From positions 1-6,174 of the forward strand of contig JAHDGT010000292.1 of assembly GCA_020631675.1 (NCBI GenBank): 6,174 nucleotides of DNA, read 5' to 3'. Positions 1 through 6,061 of this stretch are shown here, in pieces. A program made the translations under genes and the position numbers. How positions within the stretch are numbered: position 1 is the first letter of the stretch; each line of letters opens with the position of its first letter. The notes beneath the pieces are model-generated. The model did not search any database and had not been told where the DNA came from. It saw nothing but the letters and a program-made list of their open reading frames with translations. This DNA comes from Bacteroidota bacterium. Its GTDB lineage: Bacteria; Bacteroidota; Bacteroidia; Chitinophagales; UBA2359.

Positions 1-686
1 CTAGTCGTTCTTTGTTCAATGCGCTTCTCATAATCCGTGCCTTGGAAAATGCGCTGTACGAAAATACCCGGAATGTGAATTTGATTCGGATCCAACTCGC
101 CATCAGGTACTAATTCCTCTACCTCGGCAATGGTGATCTTACCCGCCATGGCCATCATCGGATTGAAGTTTCTGGCAGTGGCTTTGAAAATGAGATTGCC
201 ACTATGGTCTCCTTTCCAAGCTTTCACCATAGAGAAATCGGCAACGAGACCATGCTCTAAAATGTAGTTCTTGCCATTAAAGACCCGCATCTCTTTGCCT
301 TCGGCCACCTCAGTACCATAACCCGCCGGTGTGAAGAAAGCTGGAATACCCGCACCACCGGCACGTATGCGTTCCGCCAATGTACCTTGAGGGTTCAACT
401 CTACTTCCAATTCGCCAGAAAGCACTTGACGTTCGAACTCGGCATTCTCTCCCACATAGCTGGAGATCATCTTTTTGATCTGTCTGCGCTGTAGCAAAAA
501 ACCCAAACCAAAATCATCCACCCCGGCATTATTAGAGATACAGGTCAGCCCTGTAGCTCCTAAACGCACTAAAGCGGATATACAATTTTCAGGAATGCCA
601 CATAAACCGAAGCCGCCCAACATCAAGGTCATATCATCTTGAACACCTTGAATCGCAGCATCGGCATTAGCCACTATTTTACTCAT
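1..686 (-). CDS. scoA: 3-oxoacid CoA-transferase, alpha subunit (partial, 3' end cut by window edge)
   Basis: The enzyme moves CoA between a dicarboxylic acyl-CoA such as succinyl-CoA and a 3-oxoacid such as acetoacetate; it works as an alpha/beta heteromer in the cytoplasm. I read 228 codons from ATG at 684-686 (MSKIVANADAAIQG) to the edge with no stop. The glycine-rich CoA-transferase family I stretch GGFGLCGIPENC lies at residues 24-35, ISNNAGVDDFGLG at 50-62, GTLAERIRAGGAGIPAFFTP at 101-120 and NGKNYILE at 137-144. The C-terminal IPGIFVQRI...YEKRIE (205-224) is the usual end of this subunit, and relatives are about 230-235 residues, so only a few codons should be missing. The catalytic glutamate is on the beta subunit, expected just beyond the left edge. 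A phoH terminator lies upstream, so it probably has its own promoter in the roughly 35 bp between. No Shine-Dalgarno is visible. An acetate or butyrate CoA-transferase alpha subunit is the main alternative. Confidence 0.92.
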   Translation of the reverse strand, partial: MSKIVANADAAIQGVQDDMTLMLGGFGLCGIPENCISALVRLGATGLTCISNNAGVDDFGLGFLLQRRQIKKMISSYVGENAEFERQVLSGELEVELNPQGTLAERIRAGGAGIPAFFTPAGYGTEVAEGKEMRVFNGKNYILEHGLVADFSMVKAWKGDHSGNLIFKATARNFNPMMAMAGKITIAEVEELVPDGELDPNQIHIPGIFVQRIFQGTDYEKRIEQRTT

Positions 687-721
687 AGGTTGTCTTTTAT
701 TTAAACTAGCAAGCGTAAGAT

Positions 722-757
722 AAAAAAAAGGGATGGCTTGTACTAAGCCATCCCTTT
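722..757 (-). terminator. Rho-independent terminator of phoH
   Basis: A perfect 13-bp stem pairs 727-739 with 745-757 (core AAGGGATGGCTT) around a 5-nt loop. Read on the minus strand it runs straight into eight T residues (complement of 722-729). It begins 32 nt after the phoH stop. On the plus strand the stem is not followed by a T tract, so it should terminate minus-strand transcripts only. It separates phoH from the CoA-transferase gene. Confidence 0.93.
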
Positions 758-789
758 AAAGGAATATTATATTATCTCATCAAGGATCA

Positions 790-1878
790 TCAGTCCTTTT
801 TGTTGGGCGTCTCTCCCAGTGCATCCGAAATAGTAGACGGGTTATTAGCGTTGGCCGCACCCGCGATACGAGCTTCTCGCTCTAACTTGCGCTTTTCTTT
901 GTAAGCTTTCTCTTCTTCCGCCGCAACATCATAAGCCTTGATGATGTGCTTCACCAAGCGGTGACGAACCACGTCTTCTGTGGTCAATTTCACCACGCCA
1001 ATGCCTTTAATGCCATCCAGAATATGCACACATTTCGATAAACCGGAACGATACTGTCTAGGCAAATCAATTTGTGAAAGGTCACCCGTCATAATGCACT
1101 TCGCAGAAGGACCCAAACGCGTCAAACACATCTTCAATTGAAGATCCGTGGCATTCTGCGCCTCATCTAAAATCACAAAAGCATCATCGATCGTTCTACC
1201 ACGCATGAACGCCAGCGGTGCTACTTCAATGATTCTATTGGTCATATAGTAATTCAGCTTCGCCGTAGGGATCATATCATCCAAAGCATCGTAGAGCGGA
1301 CGAAGATAGGGATCCACCTTATCTTTCAAGTCACCTGGCAAATAACCTAAGCTTTCTCCGGCTTCTACAGCAGGTCGGGTCAGCACAATGCGCTTGATCA
1401 CCTTATTCTTGAGCGCTCTCACCGCCATTGCCACGGCCGTATAGGTCTTACCCGTACCCGCAGGACCAACCGCGAAAACCACATCATTCTTTTCGATCGC
1501 CTCTACTAGAACCCGTTGATTCTTAGTTTTAGCTTTGATCAATTTACCGTTGCGGCCGTAAAGAATCATACCGTCTTTACTGGAACTACTCAACTGCTGC
1601 GGTGCCTGCCCCGCTAATATATCTTCAACCTGATAGGTTTGGATGCTCCCATGATGCCGAACGAAATCCAGTATCGCTTCTACATTCTCCTGAAAAGAAA
1701 TAATATCTTCTTCTTGTCCGAGCACTTTGATTTTATCACCTCGCGGTACCAACTTCAACTTTGGGAAAGAAGATCTCAGCAGTCTGAAATTCGCATTGTC
1801 CGCACCGTAAAAATCAAGCGGGCTAACACCCGATAAGGTCAAAACTGTTTCTGTCAAAAGTAATTTGTTTTCTTTCAT
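790..1878 (-). CDS. phoH: PhoH-family ATPase (PhoH-like protein)
   Basis: This is a cytoplasmic P-loop ATPase of the PhoH/PhoL family, related to the nucleotide-binding half of superfamily 1 helicases and often linked to RNA metabolism; its exact role is not settled. The protein is 362 residues. An N-terminal region (about 1-100) precedes the ATPase domain, which has Walker A GPAGTGKT at 138-145, LTRPAVEAGESLGYLPG at 166-182, Walker B VILDEAQN at 235-242, TGDLSQIDLP at 264-273 and VVRHRLV at 303-309. The tail (about 320-337) is charged and K/E-rich. I chose ATG at 1876-1878 (MKENKLLLTE) over an in-frame ATG 10 codons upstream, because a strong AGGAGGT sits 6 nt before it and the upstream MWRRCRGGTP reads as untranslated leader. 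The gene follows trpA after 323 bp and ends in a strong terminator. Nothing ties its function to tryptophan synthesis. Confidence 0.95.
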   Translation of the reverse strand: MKENKLLLTETVLTLSGVSPLDFYGADNANFRLLRSSFPKLKLVPRGDKIKVLGQEEDIISFQENVEAILDFVRHHGSIQTYQVEDILAGQAPQQLSSSSKDGMILYGRNGKLIKAKTKNQRVLVEAIEKNDVVFAVGPAGTGKTYTAVAMAVRALKNKVIKRIVLTRPAVEAGESLGYLPGDLKDKVDPYLRPLYDALDDMIPTAKLNYYMTNRIIEVAPLAFMRGRTIDDAFVILDEAQNATDLQLKMCLTRLGPSAKCIMTGDLSQIDLPRQYRSGLSKCVHILDGIKGIGVVKLTTEDVVRHRLVKHIIKAYDVAAEEEKAYKEKRKLEREARIAGAANANNPSTISDALGETPNKKD

Positions 1879-1884
1879 GGGAGT

Positions 1885-1891
1885 ACCTCCT
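1885..1891 (-). promoter_or_regulatory. Strong Shine-Dalgarno site of phoH
   Basis: The minus strand reads AGGAGGT here, a seven-base match to the anti-Shine-Dalgarno, 6 nt before the ATG at 1876-1878. It fixes the phoH start and excludes the upstream ATG at 1906-1908. None of the other five starts in the window has anything comparable. Confidence 0.88.
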
Positions 1892-2011
1892 CTACACCTG
1901 CGCCACAACCCCTTCTATGATACTCAACCAAGTATTTACTCTAAATGAAAACTAAAGGTAACATAAAGCCTCAAGGATTGTGTTAAGCACAACGTTAAAA
2001 AATCATGATAC

Positions 2012-2173
2012 TGAGGTAGTTTACAGTTTCTTTAATGGGCTGCAAAATCGTCTTTTCAGCGCTGTTTTCGCCTTTTTTTCCCGCCGTAGCGCTGCTATGC
2101 CGCTCAAAAAACGCTTCAACAGCACTAAAAATCCTGATTTTTCGCCAGCATCAAGAAACTTTAAACTATCTCA
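2012..2173. repeat. 162-bp near-palindromic element (MITE/REP-like)
   Basis: The two ends are inverted copies: 2013-2032 and the reverse complement of 2153-2172 agree at 18 of 20 bases. The similarity continues inward, so the left half (2012-2090) and the reverse complement of the right half (2094-2173) agree at about 70% when aligned by hand. The exact centre is the tight hairpin TAGC-GCT-GCTA at 2087-2097. The whole element can therefore fold into one long hairpin as DNA or RNA. It holds no plausible gene and I found no clear target-site duplication. It starts 28 nt past the trpA stop, so in the trp transcript it would be a 3' structure that could slow 3' exonucleases or aid termination. 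That it is a mobile repeat is inference. Confidence 0.8.
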
Positions 2174-2201
2174 ACGACCCAAGAACACGACATATCCGCA
2201 C

Positions 2202-2999
2202 TTAGTTCCCAAAACGAATTTTCTGTACGAATTGGTGTATACATTCCGCCAATTCTTCTGTGTCAACTCCTCTTATCGCTCTAATGAACGCACTACCTAT
2301 GATCGCACCTCTCGCATGTGCGCAAGCTGCTTGAAAACTTTCGTGATCCGCAATGCCAAAGCCGATCACAGTCGGCTTGCTTAAGTTCATCCCTCGTACC
2401 CGCTCAAAATAAGCTTCCTGCGCCTCACTGAACTGACCCGCACCACCCGTTGTCGCCGCTGATGAAACCATATAAATAAAGCCATCACTCAGCGCATCTA
2501 TTTTACGTATCCGCTCTTCACTCGATTGTGGCGTGATCAATTGAATAAAGGATAACCCATACCGCTCAAAAGTCGCTTTGTATGCTTCCTCATATAAATC
2601 CATCGGCAGATCCGGCAGTATCACCCCATCAATGCCCAGCTCGCTACATTTCTTGCAAAACAACTCTATACCGTACTGATAAACCACATTCAAATAGCCC
2701 ATCAACACCAAAGGGATTTTCACCTCCTCACGTATGTTCTCTAACTGCTCAAATAATAAAGAAAGCGTCATCCCATTCTCTAAAGCCCGCTGCCCACTCT
2801 GTTGTATCGTAGGTCCATCCGCCATAGGGTCGCTGAACGGAATCCCTATTTCTACCATATCCACGCCTGCCGCTGCCAATGATTTCAGCACAGTAACCGT
2901 ATCACCTAAGTTGGGGTATCCTGCGGTGAAATAAATGCTCAACACTTCTTTGTCTCCTTGCTCGAAAAGGGCTTTAATTCTATTTTTCGTTGCTATCAT
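2202..2999 (-). CDS. trpA: Tryptophan synthase alpha subunit
   Basis: TrpA cleaves indole-3-glycerol phosphate to indole and glyceraldehyde 3-phosphate and passes indole through a tunnel to TrpB in the cytoplasmic alpha2-beta2 complex. The 265-residue protein has the usual family length and is a TIM barrel. YFTAGYPNL is at 23-31, VEIGIPFSDPMADGPTIQ at 49-66 with catalytic Glu50 and Asp61 (E49 and D60 in enteric enzymes), LMGYLN at 99-104, GVILPDLP at 125-132, YMVSSAATTG at 176-185, and the phosphate-binding GFGI (213-216) and GSAFI (235-239). The start ATG at 2997-2999 gives the normal N-terminus (MIATKNRI) but has only weak ribosome-binding character. The gene is separated from trpB by 310 bp of structured DNA, unusual because the partners are normally adjacent or overlapping. 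It is the last trp gene here. Confidence 0.97.
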   Translation of the reverse strand: MIATKNRIKALFEQGDKEVLSIYFTAGYPNLGDTVTVLKSLAAAGVDMVEIGIPFSDPMADGPTIQQSGQRALENGMTLSLLFEQLENIREEVKIPLVLMGYLNVVYQYGIELFCKKCSELGIDGVILPDLPMDLYEEAYKATFERYGLSFIQLITPQSSEERIRKIDALSDGFIYMVSSAATTGGAGQFSEAQEAYFERVRGMNLSKPTVIGFGIADHESFQAACAHARGAIIGSAFIRAIRGVDTEELAECIHQFVQKIRFGN

Positions 3000-3044
3000 T
3001 TTTGCTACTCTTGTATTTGATATTGAATTTTAATTTGGCTGTGC

Positions 3045-3152
3045 CCACGCAATAAAAAGGGGTGGGTGCTCTCGTGTGAATATGGTTCAGGAACGGCAAA
3101 CAAGACGTTATGATATAACGTCTCTACGGTTCTGCCCCTTTTTACTGCGTGG
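3045..3152. repeat. Inverted-repeat block A with an inner perfect hairpin
   Basis: The outer arms 3045-3062 and 3135-3152 are inverted copies matching at 17 of 18 bases (CCACGCA, A or G, then TAAAAAGGGG). Between them is a perfect 9-bp palindrome, AGACGTTAT at 3103-3111 and ATAACGTCT at 3115-3123, with a 3-nt loop. The inner hairpin lies about 15 bp off the centre of the outer arms. Neither stem is followed by a T tract on the minus strand, so it is not an intrinsic terminator for the trp transcript. Confidence 0.75.
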
Positions 3153-3164
3153 TCGGGCTATCCA

Positions 3165-3300
3165 TTCCAATTCGGGTGCTGTCTGCTGCTTCGCTGGCAG
3201 GCTTAAAAATGGCTACCTCTGGGCCGCCTTTTTAAGCCGCCGCTCAGGGCGCATCCAGCCCCCTCATTTCCACTCCTATCCCTCACAGGGGGAATTGGAA
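3165..3300. repeat. Inverted-repeat block B with two internal stems
   Basis: TTCCAATTC at 3165-3173 and GAATTGGAA at 3292-3300 form perfect 9-bp outer arms. Inside is a strong stem pairing 3193-3213 with 3226-3243: 18 base pairs (GC, GGC, GGCTTAAAAA, GGC) with three single bulged bases (T3195, A3199, T3210), all on one arm, and a 12-nt loop. A smaller stem pairs CCCCCT (3259-3264) with AGGGGG (3287-3292), close to the trpB stop. The outer arm and the small stem share one base, so they may be alternative folds. Confidence 0.7.
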
Positions 3301-3309
3301 ATATTGGGT

Positions 3310-4497
3310 TTAGTCGTTTAAATGTTTGATGTAGGTGGATAGGTCTTTGTCGCCACGGCCAGACAAATTTATCACTACGACTTCTTTGGGACCGAAGGAC
3401 AAATGTTTCAAGGCGGCGAAGGCATGTGCTGTTTCTAATGCGGGTATAATACCTTCTAATCGCGACAACTCAAAGGCGGCCGTCAATGCTTCTTCATCGG
3501 TCACATACTGAAACTGTGCCCGCTTGCTGGAAAACAGATGTGCATGCATCGGGCCAATGCCTGGATAATCCAAACCAGCTGATATGGAGTAAGGCTCGGT
3601 GACTTGTCCGTCTTGGGTTTGCATGAGCAGGGTCTTGCTGCCATGTAATATACCCGTTCTACCTAATGCCGTTGTAGCGGCTGAATGTCCGCTTTGTAGG
3701 CCTCTTCCTGCTGCTTCTACAGCGATCAGATTCACTTGTGTTTCTTCCAGATAATGGTAAAATGCGCCTGCCGCATTGCTGCCTCCTCCTACACAGGCAA
3801 TGATGTGATCCGGGCATTCACTGCCTGTGGCTGCTTTCAATTGCCTACGCATCTCTTCGCTGATCACTGCCTGAAAACGCGCCACCATATCCGGGAAAGG
3901 ATGCGGGCCAACTACCGAACCTATGATATAATGCGTTTCTTCTGGATAGCGGATCCAATCTCTGATGGCTTCATTCGTGGCATCTTTCAAGGTTTTATCA
4001 CCACTATGTACAGGTACAACCTTCGCCCCTAACATGCGCATACGAGCTACGTTTGGTGCTTGTCTTTCCACATCCGTAGCCCCCATGTATACGATGCACT
4101 CCATGCCCTTTAAAGCGCATACCGTAGCTGTTGCTACTCCATGTTGCCCGGCTCCTGTTTCGGCTATGATTCTTTTTTTGCCTAAACGCTCTGCCAATAA
4201 AATCTGCCCAACCGTATTATTGATTTTGTGCGCACCGGTATGATTCAGATCTTCTCTTTTCAAATAGATCCGAGTACCGTAATGAGCGGATAAGCGTGGT
4301 GCGAAATACAGGGGGGTAGGTCTACCTACATAATCTCGCAACAACTGCTGAAGATCCGCCTGAAATTGGGCATCTGCCATGATCTCTAAATAGCGAGCCT
4401 TGAGTGCTTCCACATTGGGGTACAGCATCTCTGGTATGAATGCGCCTCCATATTGGCCGTAGTAACCTTTATCGTTGACTTGGTAATTCGTAGACAT
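3310..4497 (-). CDS. trpB: Tryptophan synthase beta subunit
   Basis: TrpB is the PLP enzyme that condenses indole with serine to make tryptophan, in complex with TrpA. The 395-residue protein has the full family length. GYYGQYGGAFIPEML (11-25) is the typical N-terminus. LNHTGAHKINN carries the PLP lysine at Lys91, ETGAGQHG (113-120) carries the catalytic Glu113 (E109 in Salmonella), GGGSN (237-241) binds the cofactor phosphate, GLDYPGIGP (308-316) holds Asp310 (D305 equivalent), and LSGRGDKD (378-385) supplies Ser379 near the PLP ring nitrogen. This is the TrpB1 type that pairs with TrpA. Start ATG at 4495-4497 is 13 nt after the trpF stop, without a clear Shine-Dalgarno. No sign of damage. 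The 310-bp gap downstream is the oddity of this locus. Confidence 0.98.
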   Translation of the reverse strand: MSTNYQVNDKGYYGQYGGAFIPEMLYPNVEALKARYLEIMADAQFQADLQQLLRDYVGRPTPLYFAPRLSAHYGTRIYLKREDLNHTGAHKINNTVGQILLAERLGKKRIIAETGAGQHGVATATVCALKGMECIVYMGATDVERQAPNVARMRMLGAKVVPVHSGDKTLKDATNEAIRDWIRYPEETHYIIGSVVGPHPFPDMVARFQAVISEEMRRQLKAATGSECPDHIIACVGGGSNAAGAFYHYLEETQVNLIAVEAAGRGLQSGHSAATTALGRTGILHGSKTLLMQTQDGQVTEPYSISAGLDYPGIGPMHAHLFSSKRAQFQYVTDEEALTAAFELSRLEGIIPALETAHAFAALKHLSFGPKEVVVINLSGRGDKDLSTYIKHLND

Positions 4498-4510
4498 ATC
4501 TGTTGACGTA

Positions 4511-5155
4511 TTATTTTCTGATTTTTGTAAAAAACCGACTTAATGCCGGAATGTCTTTTTGAGCAGGGGCTAATTCAAATCCGCTATTCACATCTATGGC
4601 TTGTATGGCGGGCATACTTGCCACCGCTTCTAAAATAGCGGGAACATCTTGCGGCCCGATGCCTCCACTTAGAATGATGGGCAGGTCACCACTATAAGCC
4701 TGCAAAACAGACCAATCAAACTGCCGACCATTGCCTCCTCTCAAAGGTCCTTTTGTATCAAAAAGGAAATAGGAACAATAGGGTTCGTAGGCTTCTAAAT
4801 CACTAAAATCAAAGTGCTCTCCTACTGAAAAAACTTTGATGAGCTGCACGTCTTTATCATGTAAAGCCTCGCAATAGTTGACCGATTCATCACCATGTAA
4901 TTGAACAAAATCCAATCCGTATTGATCACGAATTTGAAGCACTTTTTCTATACTTTCATTTACAAAAACGCCTACCCTGCTAATTGCTTCATCTATATGT
5001 TCCGTAATGGCGACATCAAAAATAGCTCCTACAAAACGAGACGAAGGCGGGTAAAAAATGAAGCCCATCATATCAGGTTTTATTGTGGCTAAGTCGGCAA
5101 TGTTTCTTTTCTCCCGCATGCCACAAACCTTTATTTTCAGTCGTGTCCGCTCCAT
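4511..5155 (-). CDS. trpF: Phosphoribosylanthranilate isomerase
   Basis: TrpF catalyses the Amadori rearrangement of N-(5-phosphoribosyl)anthranilate to the 1-deoxyribulose form, the substrate of TrpC. The protein is a 214-residue (beta-alpha)8 barrel of usual length. IKVCGM at 8-13 has the general base Cys11, GFIFYPPSSR spans 31-40, VGVFVN 61-66, VQLHGDE 84-90, and LFDTKG 131-136 contains the general acid Asp133. GGNGRQFDW (140-148), LSGGI (162-166) and IDVNSGFE (187-194) complete the phosphate-binding side. It is a stand-alone gene, not fused to trpC as in enteric bacteria. Its ATG (5153-5155) lies 2 nt after the trpC stop with no Shine-Dalgarno, which suggests translational coupling. Confidence 0.97.
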   Translation of the reverse strand: MERTRLKIKVCGMREKRNIADLATIKPDMMGFIFYPPSSRFVGAIFDVAITEHIDEAISRVGVFVNESIEKVLQIRDQYGLDFVQLHGDESVNYCEALHDKDVQLIKVFSVGEHFDFSDLEAYEPYCSYFLFDTKGPLRGGNGRQFDWSVLQAYSGDLPIILSGGIGPQDVPAILEAVASMPAIQAIDVNSGFELAPAQKDIPALSRFFTKIRK

Positions 5156-5157
5156 AC

Positions 5158-5964
5158 TTATTTTGTGCTTAGGGGTTCTAAAGCATGTACCTCGGCAATG
5201 GTCGCTTCACACTTTGCCCCTGGGTTCACCTCTCGCATAAAGGTTTCTCCGATCAAAAAACCGTCAAAGCCTTCTGCCCGCATTCGGGCTATGGTTTCCG
5301 CTTTTTTTAAGCCGCTTTCCGCAATGTGTACTGCCGAATCCGGTAGCTGGCTTTTTAATCGAATAGAGCGATCTATATCTACTGTAAAGTGTTTGAGGTC
5401 GCGATTATTCACCCCTATCACATCTACCACCTCAGGTATTTTTTGTAGTTCTTCTTCCGCATGTACTTCTATTAGCACAGATAGGCTAAGGCTATGTGCT
5501 AATCGAGTAAATCGCTGAATTTCCGCTTTAGTCAGTACCGCAGCGATCAATAGTATAGCATCAGCACCGATTGATTTTGCTTCTATGATCTGGTATTCAC
5601 TAATGGTAAAATCTTTGCGCAAGAGCGGTAAGGTGCAGCATGTTCTCGCAGCCCTTAAAAAGTCATTAGACCCTCCGAAAAAATGCTGATCGGTTAATAC
5701 GGAAATCGCCGCAGCTCCTGCTGCTTCATAGGCAGGGATCACCTCAATAGGGTTCGCGTCTTTATTGATCCACGATTTAGAAGGGGAACGTCTTTTGAAC
5801 TCCGCGATAATGCCCAAGTCGCCCGTCTTGATCAAGGCATCTCTTAGCGACAAGCAATCGCGATTGAAAAGAGTGCTTTGTTCCAATTCAGCGACCGGAC
5901 AAGCTGCTTTTTGCTGCTCCACTTCTTTTCTTTTGTGGGCTATGATTTTATCTAAAATGTGCAT
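5158..5964 (-). CDS. trpC: Indole-3-glycerol phosphate synthase
   Basis: TrpC closes the indole ring of carboxyphenylamino-deoxyribulose phosphate, with loss of CO2 and water, to give indole-3-glycerol phosphate for TrpA. The 268-residue protein is of normal length, starting MHILDKIIAHKRKEV, a standard IGPS N-terminal helix. AEFKRRSPSK at 54-63 has Glu55 and Lys57, VLTDQHFFGGS is at 89-99, LLRKDF at 114-119 has catalytic Lys117, LIEVH at 164-168 has Glu166, GVNNRDL at 184-190 has Asn186, AESGL at 215-219 has Glu216 and Ser217, and FLIGE is at 236-240. These match the known active-site set (E51, K53, K110, E159, N180, E210, S211 in the Sulfolobus enzyme). The ATG at 5962-5964 follows trpD by 97 bp. 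The TAA at 5158-5160 is 2 nt from the trpF start. Confidence 0.97.
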   Translation of the reverse strand: MHILDKIIAHKRKEVEQQKAACPVAELEQSTLFNRDCLSLRDALIKTGDLGIIAEFKRRSPSKSWINKDANPIEVIPAYEAAGAAAISVLTDQHFFGGSNDFLRAARTCCTLPLLRKDFTISEYQIIEAKSIGADAILLIAAVLTKAEIQRFTRLAHSLSLSVLIEVHAEEELQKIPEVVDVIGVNNRDLKHFTVDIDRSIRLKSQLPDSAVHIAESGLKKAETIARMRAEGFDGFLIGETFMREVNPGAKCEATIAEVHALEPLSTK

Positions 5965-6061
5965 GATAAGTAGTTAGACCTGAGACTCGAGACATGAGAC
6001 TTCGTGCTGACGCTAAAGTAGTTTTTTCGAAAATGCGATAAGATTTTCTACGAGTAATCTA
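5965..6061. other. trpD-trpC intergenic spacer
   Basis: This 97-bp spacer is longer than the 2- and 13-nt gaps further down the operon. It contains the heptamer repeats at 5974-6001 and a weak 6-bp stem (GAAAAT 6029-6034 with ATTTTC 6043-6048, 8-nt loop). No Shine-Dalgarno precedes trpC and no convincing promoter is visible, so co-transcription with trpD is most likely. Confidence 0.6.
5974..6001. repeat. Four degenerate tandem heptamers (TGAGACN)
   Basis: Four consecutive 7-nt units read TTAGACC, TGAGACT, CGAGACA, TGAGACT on the plus strand. The GAC core at unit positions 4-6 and the A at position 3 are constant or nearly so. The run ends 9 bp upstream of the trpC start codon, so it lies in the leader just before the trpC translation start. 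Confidence 0.7.

Larger units (their letters stand above)
1879..2201. other. Intergenic region between trpA and phoH
   Basis: This 323-bp stretch holds no convincing gene. From the trpA side it contains a 28-nt spacer, the 162-bp near-palindrome described separately, an A6 run at 1997-2002 (U6 in a minus-strand transcript, about 10 nt past the palindrome), a 5-bp inverted repeat TTGTG-N5-CACAA at 1978-1992, and the phoH leader with its ribosome binding site. Any phoH promoter should lie at about 1895-2010. TACCTTTA (minus strand, 1953-1960) resembles the Bacteroidota -7 box TAnnTTTG, but no TTTG lies at the expected -33 distance, so I do not call a promoter. Confidence 0.75.
3000..3309. other. 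Structured intergenic region between trpB and trpA
   Basis: No gene is visible in these 310 bp. About 255 bp (3045-3300) are taken up by two adjacent inverted-repeat blocks, entered separately: 3045-3152 and 3165-3300. The 45 nt next to the trpA start are AT-rich and hold no recognisable Bacteroidota promoter (TTTG...TAnnTTTG) on the minus strand, so trpA is probably co-transcribed with trpB through the structures. The region has no run of Trp codons or leader peptide that would suggest classical attenuation. Confidence 0.75.

Noticed and set aside
1879..1908. Ten-codon N-terminal extension of PhoH (MWRRCRGGTP)
   Set aside because: A strong AGGAGGT lies inside it, 6 nt before the internal ATG, and the extension has no PhoH-like character.
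1953..1960. TACCTTTA on the minus strand as a Bacteroidota -7 box for phoH
   Set aside because: The last base differs from TAnnTTTG and no TTTG lies 17-23 nt upstream.
2127..2142. AAAAATC-CT-GATTTTT palindrome as a stand-alone terminator
   Set aside because: The 2-nt loop is too small for the full stem, the stem is AT-rich, and the site is better explained as part of one arm of the 162-bp palindrome.
1980..2384. 134-codon plus-strand open frame across the palindrome and the trpA 3' end
   Set aside because: It overlaps trpA antisense, runs through the inverted repeat, and its translation resembles no protein family I know; it is a chance frame.
3000..3309. Riboswitch, T-box or trp attenuator controlling trpA
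   Set aside because: I see no leader peptide with Trp codons, no T-box sequence and no terminator with a U tract on the minus strand; inverted repeats alone do not support it.
3076..3321. 81-codon plus-strand open frame in the trpB-trpA gap
   Set aside because: It crosses both inverted-repeat blocks and the trpB stop, has no ribosome binding site, and its translation looks like non-coding sequence.
6029..6048. GAAAAT...ATTTTC stem in the trpD-trpC gap as terminator
   Set aside because: Only 6 bp, AT-rich, with an 8-nt loop and no U tract on the minus strand; it would also cut the operon.
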